NCBI GenBank assembly: GCA_958450325.1
Contig: OY288257.1
Span: 58,047,938 to 58,111,937, forward strand
Reading direction: 5' to 3'
Origin: Agrostemma githago
Lineage: Eukaryota; Streptophyta; Magnoliopsida; Caryophyllales; Caryophyllaceae
DNA: 64,000 nucleotides
A model generated the notes under the pieces. The model worked only from the letters and a program-made list of their open reading frames with translations, made no database searches and was not told the origin of the DNA. Made by a program: the position numbers and the translations under genes. Below are positions 23,096 through 35,396 of the stretch, in pieces (the first letter of the stretch is position 1; every line of letters begins with the position of its first letter).

Positions 23096-25100
23096 GAGAG
23101 TGACTCCTATGATTCTAAGAGTATATTATGTGACTGTAACAGGCAAATCGTGTGACTGTAACACCCAAATAGTGTGATTGTAACAGGACAAATGATGGTT
23201 GATGAATGAAGAAAATGCACTCTTTTTTTATTTGAATGAATGAAAGATGGTGTCTAGTAATATGAATTGGGACTGAAAGAGTTGGGAAAGTCGAAAAGAT
23301 GATGAGGTGGGGTGGAGGAGGGGCGTACTATTAATGAAGGGCATTTCGGTCAGTAAAATCATAAACTCATCGGAATAGTGATTTGCAAGTAAATTTTGAA
23401 GTTTTGCATCTTTTTGGGTGTAAAATATTAAAAAAAATTCATAAGGGAGTAATTTTAATAAACACATCTTTGAATGGAGTACTTTCTAATTACTCTTTAT
23501 TAAATATGAAAACAAAAGTAAACGGGTTCAGCAGGTAACCCGTCACTCAATACTGTTCCAGGTGAATTAGTCCAATAATACATATTATTCTCGGATTAAA
23601 TGAAATTGTTATTATTTTGAGAAAACTGCCTATGGTTGGCACTATATCCATCAAATCTCCCATGTCCAACCCATTTTTTGAATATTTTTTCATTTTAATG
23701 AAAAATATATTTTTGAAGTTAATTTAAAGATATAATTAATAATTAAAGGATTTTTTTAGTGAAATTGATTTTTATGGAGTGAAATAGATTCTTTTTATTA
23801 GAGTAACATCGATATTCATAATTAGTTTGTAATGATTAAGTAACGATTTTTTTTTAGTGAAACCAATTATATTTAAAGTGAATGTTTTTTAGAATGAAAA
23901 TTCGACACCGTGTAACCATTAATTAGCGTTTTTTTTTTTACTGAAAGTAAGTATATTCCTGGTGAAATTGATGCTTTTTAAAATGAAATCAACATTGTTC
24001 TCTGTTATTATTTTGAAGATGTAATTAGTTTTTAATGATTAATGAGCGATAATTTTTTCGATCTTGATTTGAGGAAGAAAATAAATTATAGGGGCATTTT
24101 GAAATATTTACACGAAATTCCGACGATGCGAAGTAAAAACCCCGGACGGCAAGAAGCGAGAGTGTACATATATATGTAGCCAATGTGAACATTATGAAGG
24201 GGATTATATTCAAGTTAACCATATTCATGAAATTATTCGTTTCTCAAATAATAAATTTCCTTTTCAGAGTAGAAAACATCCCTATTTTATTAAAGTAATG
24301 TCAAATAAACCTCTCACATTCATCTTCACTAAAAAACGATGATGTGTCGGCACCACAATTTTTTAGGGAGTAAAATATTAATTTGAGGAGAAGTTACTAA
24401 TGTACAACAATAATAAAATAACCGCTTATTAAATTAAAATGAAACCACCCATTAAAATTAGCATCAATAACTATACAAATTATCAGTAATTAGTAAAAGA
24501 AATTCCTACAAATTTCGTAAGATTATGATTAACATTTTGAAGTTTTTTCGTTATAACAAATTGTTTAAACGCAATTCATGCGATTTACGCACGGGTTAAC
24601 ATTTGTATTTTACTGTAATACGTAAGTAAAAAATGACATGTATGTCATCATGAAATTTTATCATAAAATAATACGGAGTATGTCACAAAGATTTGAATTA
24701 AGAAAACAAGAAGTACGAGTACAAGTTTTTGAAAATAAAATGTTAACAAAATTTAAGAAAGTTAATATTACTCCGTATATATTACTCTTTGTTACACAAT
24801 TCATGAGACTAACTATTGTTACACAAATTCTCATGTGAGAGGTCCCACAATAATGTAAGATAATTTTCGATATGTTACATTACTATATAACTACGTACAA
24901 TGTTTGATTTGCTATAAATTGCATTACTGCAATACTCTATGGGTTGAGTTATGAGTTAAAACGAATTATTTAATTATTCTAAGTCCATAAAAAATCATAT
25001 AACGAACTACGTATATGTAGTACAGACTACAGAGTAATATTAATACCACCCCGTGAATTTTCACGGGGCTTAATACTAGTACACATACATAATTACGTAC
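23096..25100. other. AT-rich intron sequence, nothing recognised
   Basis: No supported gene, TIR or tandem array. Several short ORFs have no recognisable feature. Confidence 0.5.
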
Positions 25101-25241
25101 CTGGGCAATGTATATATATAGAAATGTTTGAGTCCAGCCAACTTCAGATGGAGTCAAAACTTGACCCAACTTAAGGTCGTCGGAATTTTGAATAACAAAT
25201 TCTCCGCAGGCAGCATCCGTGCAAAATGCAGGACCGCCATC
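25101..25241 (-). pseudogene. Neprosin exon with C-x4-C-G-E-F-V
   Basis: 141 bp, 47 codons, acceptor ATGCAG, donor CAG|GTACGT. It carries the paired cysteines and G-E/G-F-V pattern of the neprosin core (C-T-D-A-A-C-G-E-F-V). It has no lesion. A MITE remnant starts within ~15 bp of the acceptor. Confidence 0.75.
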
Positions 25242-26821
25242 CTGCATTAATGCATTCCATCAATAAACAATTGGAATGGAGTTGAATGGATTCTAATAGA
25301 AGGGAGTGATGGAATTAGAACTTCATACTTGTTTGGTTTGATCCTTTATGGCCTGTTTGGGAACTCCCATTTGGAATTGAATTCTGGAATTGGGCCAAAT
25401 ATTGTGTTTGGCAACCCCAAGAATTTGGAATTGAAATCTGACCCAATTCCAAGCTAATCCAATACAGTTAAAAAAACATTCATTCTAAATCCCTAGCCCA
25501 CCCCCCGTCATTTTAATTCTATCACCCCTCACTTTTCTAACTTTCCCTTTCCTAACCCTATTTCTGCAAACCTAGCTTACTGCTCGACAGAAATTGCTGC
25601 TGCGAAATCTTCATGCTCGAGCTTCCTCCTACTCCATCTCGTCATTCCCAGATCAGGCCATCAATTTAATCTCTAGTATGTATATATCTCCTCTTTTCTC
25701 TTTCAATTTTATCTTTTTCGGTTGTTTCTGTTACTTTGAGTTATTACTATCAATTCGATTATGGATCGATCGCCATTGTTGATATCGTCGAGGTATTTCC
25801 CGCCATTTTCATTCATTCTTTCTTTTGTTTCTCCCTGATCAACGTGTTTCAACGTGCTTATTGCAATTGTAAATTAGGGTATCATAATCTCCAATTTCCC
25901 CTAAATCTGCTCCAACTAAATGATTCCTCTTCTCCTTCGACCTTACATTATCGATGAAAATGAAGTATCAGTAACACAACAACACAAGTAAATGAAGAAG
26001 AGAGGTTGAAAATGAAGTATCAGTACTACTACTTCAATATTTCCACTGTTGAGAATTGATGTAGATAAGGAGTGGACCTAGGATGACTATTATTTTGGTT
26101 CATATGATCGTACTTTGTCGGGGGGTAAGAATCAAACCCCAAACCTAATGGATTGAGTAAGGTCTTGAGTGTTCTGACCATTTGAGCTAATTGAAGTATG
26201 TATTGCAATTTTTTGTGGATATAAATGTTGTTTTTTTTGTGTGGAAGATGCCAACTCTTAAGTTTGGTTTGGTGGAGTGAACTGTGGTATACTATGAGTT
26301 GACCAGTTGAGGCATAAAGATCAGTGAATCAGTGATATAGATTGATGACCACACTACTACTGCATATGTCTGGCTTCACAACGTTCTGGCTTCTATGTCC
26401 CACTACTACTTCAATATCAATGCGAGTACTACTACTATGTGGTCTATGTCTAGATGTTTTTAGAGGGAGTTGAAGTGTATGACAATTTGGTTTTTTCAGA
26501 TGCTTGTGTCATTGAATGGTTTGGGTCAGAGTAAAAATTGCTTATCCATTTGTCGGCCGAAGTTTCTGAATGTCGTCTGCATCACTTTATTTGTAGTAAC
26601 TTCCCTTTCGAAGTAGCGATGTTTAGATGCTCGGGCATACATAGTATTATTTAGCAAAGCTGGCCAGCTGATTCTTGTATGATCTTTTGGATTTCATGAC
26701 ATCGAACAAACACAGTAGAGCTGTAACAAACACAAATAATTTTGATATTGTAGTGCAGCAATTTAGTTCTCATATATTGCTTATTTCATGACATCTAGGT
26801 TTTTGACTCTAGTACAAGAAA

Positions 26822-28045
26822 ATGGATGATGAAATGAATGATATTGAGTCGAGGAAGCGTGATAGGGAGGAGTATGATGACGAAGTCGAGTTGTTTGCGA
26901 TTATTTTTGGTTTTATAAGTATGATACTATGTTCATGGCATCACATTCAATATCGAATGAAGGAAATAGCGTGGTGCGAGCATGAACGTGTTCTGAAAAG
27001 AAAATATTGGATGGATACATTAATGAACAACCGTATTTGTCAAGAACAGTTGCGTTTAGATAGAAATTGTTTTGATAAGTTGTGTCGCATTTTAAAAGTA
27101 AGAGGGGGTTTAATGTCAACTAGAAATGTGACGATTAAGGAAATTGTAGCCTATTTTCTTCATATCTTGGGCCATGGTTTAAAAAATAGGACTATTGGGG
27201 CTGTGTATACTCGATCGGGAGAAACTGTGAGTCGTCATTTCCATGTAGTGCTTAAAGCTGTGATGAAAATAGGTCAATATTATATAAACCAAAGAGAGAA
27301 TACACAAAGCTTTGTGAGAGATGATAAATGGAAATGGTTTGAAGGAGTAATGGGAGCACTTGATGGGACTCATATTGATATGACGGTCTCAGCGCTAGAT
27401 AGACATAGATATAGAAATAGAAAAGGTGATATTACCACCAATGTGCTAGCTTCATGTGATAATAAACTTCACTTTAGTTATGTTTTACCGGGTTGGGAAG
27501 GGTCAGCGACAGATGCTCGTATCCTTGGTGATGCTCTTCAAAGGCCTAATAACGGTCTAAAAGTTCCAAGTAATAAATATTATCTTGTGGATTTAGGTTT
27601 TACAAATGGACCAGGCTTCTTAGCTCCTTATAGAAAAACTCGATATCATTTGAATTTATGGAAAGGAAATACTCCAACAAACTCCAAAGAACTCTTTAAT
27701 TTGCGTCATTCTACGGCTCGAAATACCATAGAAAGAGCATTTGGATTAATGAAAAAGCGATGGGCTATACTTAGGACAAGTAGCTTTTATGATAAGAAAA
27801 CACAAGTTAGGATTATAAATGCTTGTTTCATACTACATAATTTTGTGAGGAGTGAAAATATGAATGAGGACGACTTGTTGGCGGAGGTGGATGAAGATTT
27901 AGTCAATACACCTGGGGTGGATATTGAGGGTGAGGAAGAATTGGGACTTGTTTCGAGTGCACGTCAAACGGATGATTGGGATGATAAAAGGAATAAGATC
28001 GCTTCGAGTATGTGGGCCGCATACCAACCCCGAAGAAGATCATAA
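26822..28045 (+). CDS. Harbinger transposase nuclease (DDE_Tnp_4, HARBI1-like)
   Basis: 407 residues. It cuts and joins transposon ends in the nucleus together with its Myb-like partner. Residues ~100-150 form a helix-turn-helix region (V-T-I-K-E-I-V-A...). The DDE catalytic core has D181 in A-L-D-G-T-H, D257 in Y-L-V-D-L-G-F and E304 in N-T-I-E-R-A-F-G-L-M-K-K-R-W. The C-terminus is acidic then basic (Q-P-R-R-R-S). The ATG at 26822 gives an acidic N-terminus, and the ORF has no stop or frameshift. Length fits the family (about 380-450 residues). Upstream, 25560-26821 is probably leader, possibly with an intron. Confidence 0.9.
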   Translation: MDDEMNDIESRKRDREEYDDEVELFAIIFGFISMILCSWHHIQYRMKEIAWCEHERVLKRKYWMDTLMNNRICQEQLRLDRNCFDKLCRILKVRGGLMSTRNVTIKEIVAYFLHILGHGLKNRTIGAVYTRSGETVSRHFHVVLKAVMKIGQYYINQRENTQSFVRDDKWKWFEGVMGALDGTHIDMTVSALDRHRYRNRKGDITTNVLASCDNKLHFSYVLPGWEGSATDARILGDALQRPNNGLKVPSNKYYLVDLGFTNGPGFLAPYRKTRYHLNLWKGNTPTNSKELFNLRHSTARNTIERAFGLMKKRWAILRTSSFYDKKTQVRIINACFILHNFVRSENMNEDDLLAEVDEDLVNTPGVDIEGEEELGLVSSARQTDDWDDKRNKIASSMWAAYQPRRRS

Positions 28046-28465
28046 GGTAAAACTTCCAAAGTTTATGTTCATCCGTATTTAGGATATATAGATACTTGAA
28101 ATGATAAGTAACAAAATACTATGGATAAAACCCTCAAGTTCTGAGTACTACATACAATAGTTGGACCGTGAGCAACTACTGTATGTTTTCGGATTGAATA
28201 TATATGAGCAGGACTTGTTCTATTATCAATTACTACTATGGATAAATTGATTTTTATGTTCTGCTAATGCGTGCTATGTTGAAGTATTGTTGAATGAATA
28301 TTATGACTAATGGTTTACTGATGCAGATTGAAGTATATATAGAATAGTACTGTATGTAGTACTCAGAACTTGAGTTAATCAATGGTGAATCTTAGGGGAA
28401 GGCTGTTGGTTGGTTGGTCCAAAACAAAATGTTAAGTTTTTTTTTTTTTGTAAATACAGAGAACC

Positions 28466-29836
28466 ATGAGCAACAAAGGAAAGTTACCTATGGCACCAAC
28501 CCAATCGAAGAAGAGGGCTTACCTAAGTTGGACCAAACAAATGGATGAGACAATGATCGGAGTATTTTATAAACAATTGCAAGAAGGTAACAAGGCGGAT
28601 GGTGAATGGAAACCACAAGCTTACCAAGCCGTAGTCGATGAGCTTAGGATTACCTTGGGAATCGTCGTCACCACTGATAATGTGAAGAATCGGATGAAAA
28701 GTTGGAAGAAGCATTATGCCATTATCACGGACATACGAACTTTGTCAAAGTTCAAATGGGACGAAGAGAGGAAAATGATTGTGATTGCAATCGAAGATTT
28801 GGAGCAATGGAATGAGTTTATCGAGGTAAAAATTATTTACTAATGTTAATACCTTTCACAATGTGCCATATAAATCGATACCTAAAAAAAAAAGTAATAT
28901 CGCGGTATTTTAACGTAAGACGGTCTAGTTTTATTGTGATAAAAGAATTAGGCTTGATAAGCAACCGATTTATTAGGCTCACCATTTATCATGTACTCTG
29001 TACAACAATAAAACTATTAATACCCTTCCCCCAACATCAGTGACCTCTGTGAATATTGATTGATAAATAGACATCTAAGGACTCACATTGCCTGGGAAAA
29101 AGAGCTTGCCAAATCCCAGGTTTCATACTTACTTACTTACGATTTACTTACGATTTTATTTATGCCGCCTCCCTCATCTATTTGGAGTACATGTACATGC
29201 AGGTTCTTGTTATGACGCCCCAAGTTTTATTGCATAGTTTATGTCATTGCTTCATCAGGATGGACAATATTTCTCTCTTGATATTTGATGAATGTCACTA
29301 TGCGCAACTTGATTTTGTGCAATATACAGTGTGTGTCTTCTTTCAGTTTATTCCAATGTTTTGATTTCCGTTACTAGGTACACCAAAGTGCAATCCCGTA
29401 CCGAAACAAGTCTATAGACTATTGGGACGATATATGTGCTTTGTGTGGCCCGGATCGAGCTTTAGGGGATGGGGTGGAGATGCATGATGAAGCGGTTACG
29501 GCTATGGAGGAAGAAAGTGAAAGTGGAGGGAGTTCAAACAAAGGAGTATCTTCCTCGGCATCTAAGAAACAAAAAAAAGATCGATTGGCAGATGCAATGA
29601 GTAAGTTTACCGAGATTTTTAGTGATTATGTTCAAAGCAAACCAAAAGAGGTCGTGAAACCTACTCCCGTTGAAGTTCATGAAGTTGTGAAGAACGTGAT
29701 CGGTCTCGGGAGACACCAAATCATGGAGGCGGCTAGAATGTTTCTTAATGGTCCGGTTAGTGATTTTGAGATGCTTAAATCACTTCCGGATGAAGATAAA
29801 CTTGATTGGGTTTTACTTTGTCTAAGGGAAGTTTAG
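28466..29836 (+). CDS. Harbinger Myb/SANT-like DNA-binding protein
   Basis: Two exons: 28466-28825 and 29378-29836. The 552-bp intron has donor GAG|GTAAAA and acceptor ACTAG|GTA, phase 0. Exon 1 encodes a Myb/SANT-like (Myb_DNA-bind_3) trihelix with conserved Trp (Y-L-S-W-T, W-K-K-H-Y) and V-K-N-R. Exon 2 starts with the Y-R-N-K-S...Y-D/W-D typical of these partners, then an acidic/Ser-rich linker, K-K-Q-K-K and a C-terminal helical region. Total about 272 residues. It recruits the nuclease to the transposon ends and helps nuclear import. It lies 420 bp after the nuclease gene on the same strand, the usual Harbinger layout. Confidence 0.85.
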
Positions 29837-30856
29837 TTATTTTAGTAAGTTCTTGTTCACATGTTATGTAGTTGACCATTTTACTTTTTAAAAAGTCGAA
29901 CTATGTAGTTAAAAGAAGCGTATTTATGTAGTCGAACTATGTAGTTCCCGTGTTATGTAGATTTTTAAAAATATGGATTGAATTGAAATGGTGAAATGAT
30001 TTTATTTGAAATCCTTGTGTCTCCCAAACAACTCGGTGGAATTGAATGGTAGAATTCAAATCCAAGGTTATTCCAAACATCATTTTGGAATTGGAATTGG
30101 AATTGAAATCCAGAAATTCAAATACAGGAATTGAAATTATGATTTTCAAATCAATTACGAGTTCCCAAACGCTCCCTTAATGGATTGTAATTGAGATTCA
30201 TGGTATTTAGTTCAAATACATGGAGTTATTCAAATTTCAATTGTGTTTCCTCTTTTTTTTGTTAAAAATTAAAAACCGTTATTTATAATTAAAAATAATC
30301 ACTACTTCGTACAAGATATAATAACAAAAACAACCATCCTTATTAGTCCATAAAAAAATCATCGAAAATCCTACGTAGAATAATAAAAGTATAAAAATTT
30401 AATTCAAAAATAACATATACTCTGTATATCTTAAAACAATTTTCATTGAAAAAAATTCAATAAAAGAACAATATTAACAGTAAAAAGACAATTCTTACGT
30501 ACTAATAACAAAACTAATATGAGAATAAAAAATACTCACTAATAAACATAATGTTAGAAAAAAATAATATATACGAGTAGAAATTTAGTAAAAAAAAATA
30601 AAAAATAAAAACCAAAAAAATTCTAATCCTACATAGAATAACAAAAGCAAAATAAAAGGCGGAAGAAGATGAAACAAAGTGTTTGTAGTTGTGGGTATGG
30701 ATTTAGAATCATTGGTTGAGGATAGGAGTTGTGATTTCAAGGGGTTGGAGTGGATTTACAAACCCTTGGGGTTCTAACTCCATACCAAAATGGCTCAACC
30801 AAACATTGGAATCCTTTCTAATACAATCCAAAACATCCAACCAAACATCCCTTAAG

Positions 30857-31062
30857 CATATTAGACTAATCTTTTTTGCTCCTAAGTTTGACGAATAAAG
30901 TATAGCCATTAGATAAAAAGGAAAAAAGAATAAGTACAAGTATGCTTAAATCTTAATACAATTATATAAATGTAGTTCTCCTATATTAGCGTATAAAATG
31001 ACTCAAACGACAACTAGTGATAAAATGTTGAGTAATTATCTTTTAGATGATTGGGCACTTAC
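30857..31062. other. Intron sequence beside a neprosin exon
   Basis: Short AT-rich stretch, nothing recognised. Confidence 0.5.
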
Positions 31063-31128
31063 ATTGACTTGGGTATAGCGATATATGAAGAAGTGAACTT
31101 CATTGTCTTTGTACAAGCCAGGATTCAC
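31063..31128 (-). pseudogene. Neprosin exon V-N-P-G-L-Y-K-D
   Basis: 66 bp, 22 codons, acceptor TGTAG, donor GTAAGT, phase 0 on both sides. V-N-P-G-L-Y-K-D follows the preceding G-W-T exactly as in family members (G-W-x-V-x-P-x-L-Y-x-D). It has no lesion. Confidence 0.75.
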
Positions 31129-31371
31129 CTACATGATAGAAAATTAAAAATATTGAATCGTGCTATCTAGACATGTCAAAAGAGTTCCGCCAAATCATTA
31201 CTTCTAATAAATTTTTGTGTTATGTTATATGGATAATCAATTTCAAAATTATCTCGTGATTCAAGGTGAATAATGTATACGGAAAGAAATAAAAGCTAAG
31301 TTGAATAAGTCATCTAACGTACATTAAAAATTAGTTAACTAAACTTTATTCGACTGCAAACCATTTGTTGT

Positions 31372-31625
31372 ACTCCCTCCTAGTATATTTAATCTTCCTC
31401 CTTCTTTTGGGACAAAAATTTAGGAAATAGTTAAAAATTGATTAAAGGTAAATATACGTGGGGTATATATATAATGTAGAAAGACAGTGGCCTTGTGTAA
31501 TGGTGCGTTAAAGAAATACTCCCTAATAAATAATTGAAGAAATAATAAATAAATGATCAAAATTACAACCCTACAAGGAATTAGGGAAGAAAAGAAAATT
31601 AAGTCCAATAAAAAAAACAGAGGGA
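31372..31625. mobile_element. Degenerate Stowaway-like MITE
   Basis: The left end CTCCCTCCTAG follows GTA. The right end AACAGAGGGAAT is its imperfect inverse and is followed by TA. AT-rich interior. Confidence 0.4.
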
Positions 31626-31847
31626 ATATATGATATGTTATTGTTGATAACTGTTTGAAATATTTGGGCGATATCAATGTTTAACACTTATGATTTTTTA
31701 TTTTATTTTTGTGGACAATGATCTTTATTTATTAATCTTCACCTACCCATTTTTACATGTCCAATTATTTCGTTATAATAAAGTGTTGAGAGCATTGTAT
31801 CGAATGGTGGTTCGTGTGTCATTTATAACTTAGTAACATTTTTATTA

Positions 31848-33024
31848 GGGGGCTACTTCACGTCGTCCACAAATTTACTTAACGTCGTCCATATTTTATT
31901 AGTAAATTACCAATTTATCCTTTTATAATTTATTAACTTAATTTAACTCCACTATTCTTTAATCTAATTTACCCTGCTTAATTATTTACTTATTAACCTA
32001 ATTTAAATTACAACTCGGACAACAACAACATTCACTCTCAAGTCTCAAATTAATAAAACGCTTATTTTTTAAATTTTCAATTATTTGACGATTGATCGGA
32101 ACATGTCAAATGCAAAAAATAATATTTCTTTTGATTTGAATTTGCCCTATAACGAAAACATTATCGAGGTTAGTTGGTTAGTTTTTGTTTTTATCATTGT
32201 CAATGCAATTATGATTCGTCTTAGTTTTCATTTTTGTAGTTTTAATCGCGAAAAAAAAAAGAAACAAACGCTAGACGTGAGAACAGATATTGAAGTTCTA
32301 CACCTGAGCGAGGATCAGACATAGAACTCCCACGTCCCGGCCCAAGAATAGAAGTGGAAGTTCTACACCTGAGCGAGGGATCAAGCATAGAACTCCCACG
32401 CCCCGACCCAGGAACAGAAGTAGAAGATCTACACCCGGGCGTGGGTTCAGGCATAGAGCTCCCATGCCCCGACCCAGGAACAGAAGTAGAAGATTTAAGC
32501 CTGGGCGTGGGTTCAGGCGCAGAACTCCCACGCCCCTGCTCACGTATGATCTGGAGTTCTTGTAAGATGAAGTAGTGCATACTCACATGAAACACTTCAC
32601 ATGCATTACTACCATTTTTATTCAATATGAGTATAAATTACAACATACGCAGTATATTTTTATTTTGATTTCATCTCAATACAGTTTATATTAAATTCAT
32701 TCATGTGGTATATCCGTATATAATGCGTAATTTATATCAGTACACATTCATTTATTCGTTAAAATGATTTCATCTCAGTACATTCCTTCATAAACAACAA
32801 ATTGAATGAGTTAATAATTAATTTGGAGTTGGATTGCTTGAAATGGGTTTTTATTTTGCTAAGAATTTGATGGAAGTTGAATGTAGTATGGAAGTTGAGT
32901 GTAATTGAATGAGTAAAGGGAGGAGGATAGGTAAAAGGGTTAATTAAAGTGAGGGGTAAAAGAGGTATATCAGTTAAAATATGGACGACATTAAGTAAAA
33001 TTATGGACGACGAGAAGTAAAAGT
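31848..33024. mobile_element. Non-autonomous Mutator-like element (1.18 kb)
   Basis: Terminal inverted repeats of ~75 bp: the left end reads CACGTCGTCCACAAATTTAC then TTAACGTCGTCC, and the right end mirrors it. A near-perfect 9-bp target duplication (TTTTTATTA and GTTTTATTA) flanks it. Each end has two CGTCGTCC-type motifs 22 bp apart. A short ORF from 32085 with F-D-L-N-L-P followed by a GTTAGT donor could be the first exon left from a FAR1-like transposase gene; this is inference. A 66-bp array occupies the middle. Confidence 0.75.
32292..32550. repeat. 66-bp tandem repeat, about four copies
   Basis: Units begin GAAGTTCTACACCTGAGCG at about 32292, 32357, 32423 and 32489 (later units GAAGAT...). 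They are more GC-rich than their surroundings. ORFs on both strands across it are periodic artefacts. Confidence 0.85.
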
Positions 33025-33033
33025 GTTTTATTA

Positions 33034-34236
33034 ATACTAGTTTTTTTTGCCCAACTATGCTTGGGTTATAATGTCCAAGTTTTTTTTTTTTTCAAAATGG
33101 ATTTTTTCGGACGAACATATTCTAACATTATTGTTGGTGTGTGTAATGAAACTTGATTTTCAAGTGTATTACTTAAATGTCCAATCAAGTACGGACTTTT
33201 ATTGCATCTAATACTTAAATATGCTTAAATAATGTTCAATATACTTTTTTTATTATGCCCCATTAATTTATAAAAATAAAGTGGTCCGATATAAACAAAA
33301 AACGCAAAATAAAATAAAATAAACATTTAAGTAATAATGAATATTATTAGAATTCACAAGATTCAACATATATACTTTTAAAGTTTAACATGTTAGACTT
33401 TTAGTGACCTAGTTATACTCTTAAGGTCCCCAGTTACACTTTTGAGAAAAAAGAAAAACAAAAAATGAGGGGTAAGAGGCCATTAAAGAGTGTAACTTCT
33501 AACTTGTGGTTCGAAATAGACACACCAAATAGAGTAGTATTTGAATCTTATAAAGGATCTTTTCTAACTTAAATAAATAGAAAAAAAAACCTTTTAGTAA
33601 TTAACAAACATAAAATAAAAAGGATAGATCAATTATCAATCTCTTAGATCTCGAAAATCAATAAAATAAAAAAGGATGAAAATCATACTTCCTCCGTTTC
33701 AATTATTGATTTACTTTCCGTTATAATACACCTCGCAAATAATAAAAAAGATAAAAGGTGATAGAGACGGACAAAAGTATAATATAGAACGATAACAATT
33801 AAAGCGGCGATAATACAAATCCATGCAATACTAGTTAATGTTCATATTTTTGTAACTTCTATTAAAATATGAGTATATCTGTATTGTGAAAAGAAACTTT
33901 GGACAAACTCTGTATATGATGTAAAATTGGGATTTTTCGACCCTAAATTGACGAGTCATTTAGGGTTTGAGTCAAATAGGTCGCAACCCACCAATCGGAA
34001 AGAAAATGGTTCATGGCGCTAAAAACAACAGGTTAGTCGGGTTAAATTTAGTGCAAGATGATGGCATATTGCCATATATAGAAATATTTTTGATGCGGAA
34101 AGTTAAATGGTAAGAGAATATAAGACAACTCAATAACCTAAACCCTTCTCCCTCCTCCTAAAAAAATCCTAGCCTCCATAAAAATTTAGGGCTACCACCA
34201 TTAATTGGTGGTAAGCCCCCAATTTTAATTATTATA
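33034..34236. other. AT-rich intron sequence
   Basis: No gene. A single CTTCCTCCGTTTCAATTATT-type end at about 33688 resembles the terminus of another MITE. Confidence 0.5.
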
Positions 34237-34324
34237 CTCCTCCATTTTTTCCATTTAGTCTCATTTGACCAAATTTTCCCTCACAAAAAAGTTAAATGGG
34301 GCTAAATGAAAAAAATGGAGAGAG
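34237..34324. mobile_element. Very short Stowaway-like MITE (88 bp)
   Basis: CTCCTCCATTTTTTCCATTT and the inverse AAATGAAAAAAATGGAGAGAG (21 bases, shown here as AAATG...GGAGAGAG) form long arms almost without loop. TA flanks both sides. Confidence 0.7.
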
Positions 34325-34329
34325 TATAC

Positions 34330-34799
34330 TTTTAGTATTAGTATCAAATTAGTATTCTAGTTATAATATTTGTCCTCTACTCTGGGAGAGTTTCCCCCGA
34401 TCAATTGATGAGTTTCACTTTCTCTTTTAGTAAAGATGTTGAATCTATGATAGTGGAGAGCACGCAGAAGATCAGTACCACAATCACTTATTATATGGTA
34501 TCTCAATTTATGTCAGACTGACGGCTATAATCTATCAGGTTAGATGAAATCGATTCTCTTCAAAACCTTGGAAGATCCAAAGACCCTCTCGTGAAAAGTT
34601 GCATGTATCATTAAACAACGATATGTTGAAAGAGGATGTACAAAAGCGAAGATCAAAATCATAGTGAGAGATCTTTGTTTTAACGAGAATTTATTTTACT
34701 CAAATTTTATAGTATTCTATCCGTTCTACTTCGATATAAATTGTAGATGTCGTATGACTTTTTATTAATGAAACGATTTATCCGCTCAAAAAAAAAAAA
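34330..34799 (+). mobile_element. 3' end of a non-LTR retroelement with poly(A)
   Basis: The sequence ends TTATTAATGAAACGATTTAT then CCGCTC and a 12-base A run at about 34788-34799, the typical 3' end of a plant LINE or LINE-mobilised transcript. No coding part is recognisable upstream. Confidence 0.4.
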
Positions 34800-35230
34800 C
34801 ATAGACTCAATGTTCACAAATGAGTTGTCACAGATATATTAATATTGGTCATAGACACACCTGGTACTTTGATAAACATCATTTTTTAACTCAAGTAACT
34901 AATGTAGGCACTAGATCTGTCAAACGGGTCGAGCAAGTCGGGTCGCGGGTTAGGCCGTCGGGTTATACGGGTCGAGTCAGAATATTATTCGGTTATAGGA
35001 TCACGAGTTGAGTTATTGTGAGAATGCGAGTCAAAAATAGTTTTGAACAACTAATTTTTATAACTTTTTAAGTAAAAAAAATTATTTTGAATATTAAATA
35101 TTTATTTATTTTAGTAGCGATTTCCTTTTGTTTCCCCTTTATCATTTTTTTTTGGTTTAGAAACTTATAATCTGAAAGTTTTAACATACGAATGAAATTA
35201 TTCATAATGGGATAAGGGAATATTACTTAC
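34800..35230. other. Intron sequence with a CGGGTCG-rich patch
   Basis: 34925-34985 holds GGGTCG/CGGGT repeats similar to the complementary patch at 15720-15925. Otherwise featureless. Confidence 0.4.
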
Positions 35231-35396
35231 TGTCCATCCCACTTGTATTAAACTAAAATCACTGCCTTCTCCAGCTTCAACTGAAATAATGGAACTACGT
35301 ACTAAATGCCCCATCTAGAACTCTAGGTGTCTTATAAATCGCTAATTTTGCACGTACACTTGTTATGCCAGTACCTTGAATCTTAATTCCCGCAAA
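35231..35396 (-). pseudogene. Neprosin exon with V-E-A-G...S-L-I-Q-V-G-W-T, frameshifted
   Basis: 166 bp, acceptor TGCAG, donor ACA|GTAAGT. It begins F-A-G-I-K-I-Q-G and ends in the conserved I-Q-V-G-W block. One extra base near 35297 shifts the frame in mid-exon; either side reads well in its own frame, and without the extra base the exon would be 55 codons and phase 0. Confidence 0.7.

Larger units (their letters stand above)
25349..30176 (+). mobile_element. PIF/Harbinger DNA transposon with both genes
   Basis: 4,828 bp. The left terminus is TGGCCTGTTTGGGAACTC and the inverted right terminus is GGGAGCGTTTGGGAACTC (14 of 18 match). TTA target duplications lie at 25346-25348 and 30177-30179. 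Subterminal GGAATTG repeats occur at both ends. It encodes a nuclease (26822-28045) and a Myb/SANT-like DNA-binding protein (28466-29836), both uninterrupted, so the element may still be autonomous. Confidence 0.9.
25256..30856. mobile_element. MITE split by the Harbinger element
   Basis: 25256-25348 resembles 35770-35865 (AATGGATTCTA...GGAGTTAGAAC...ACTTGTTTGGTTTGAT). Joining it to 30180-30856 across the insertion gives ...TTTAATGGATTG. The far end, CCAACCAAACATCCC then TTA, looks like a Harbinger-type terminus. It is probably a non-autonomous Harbinger-type element of ~770 bp before interruption. Confidence 0.5.
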
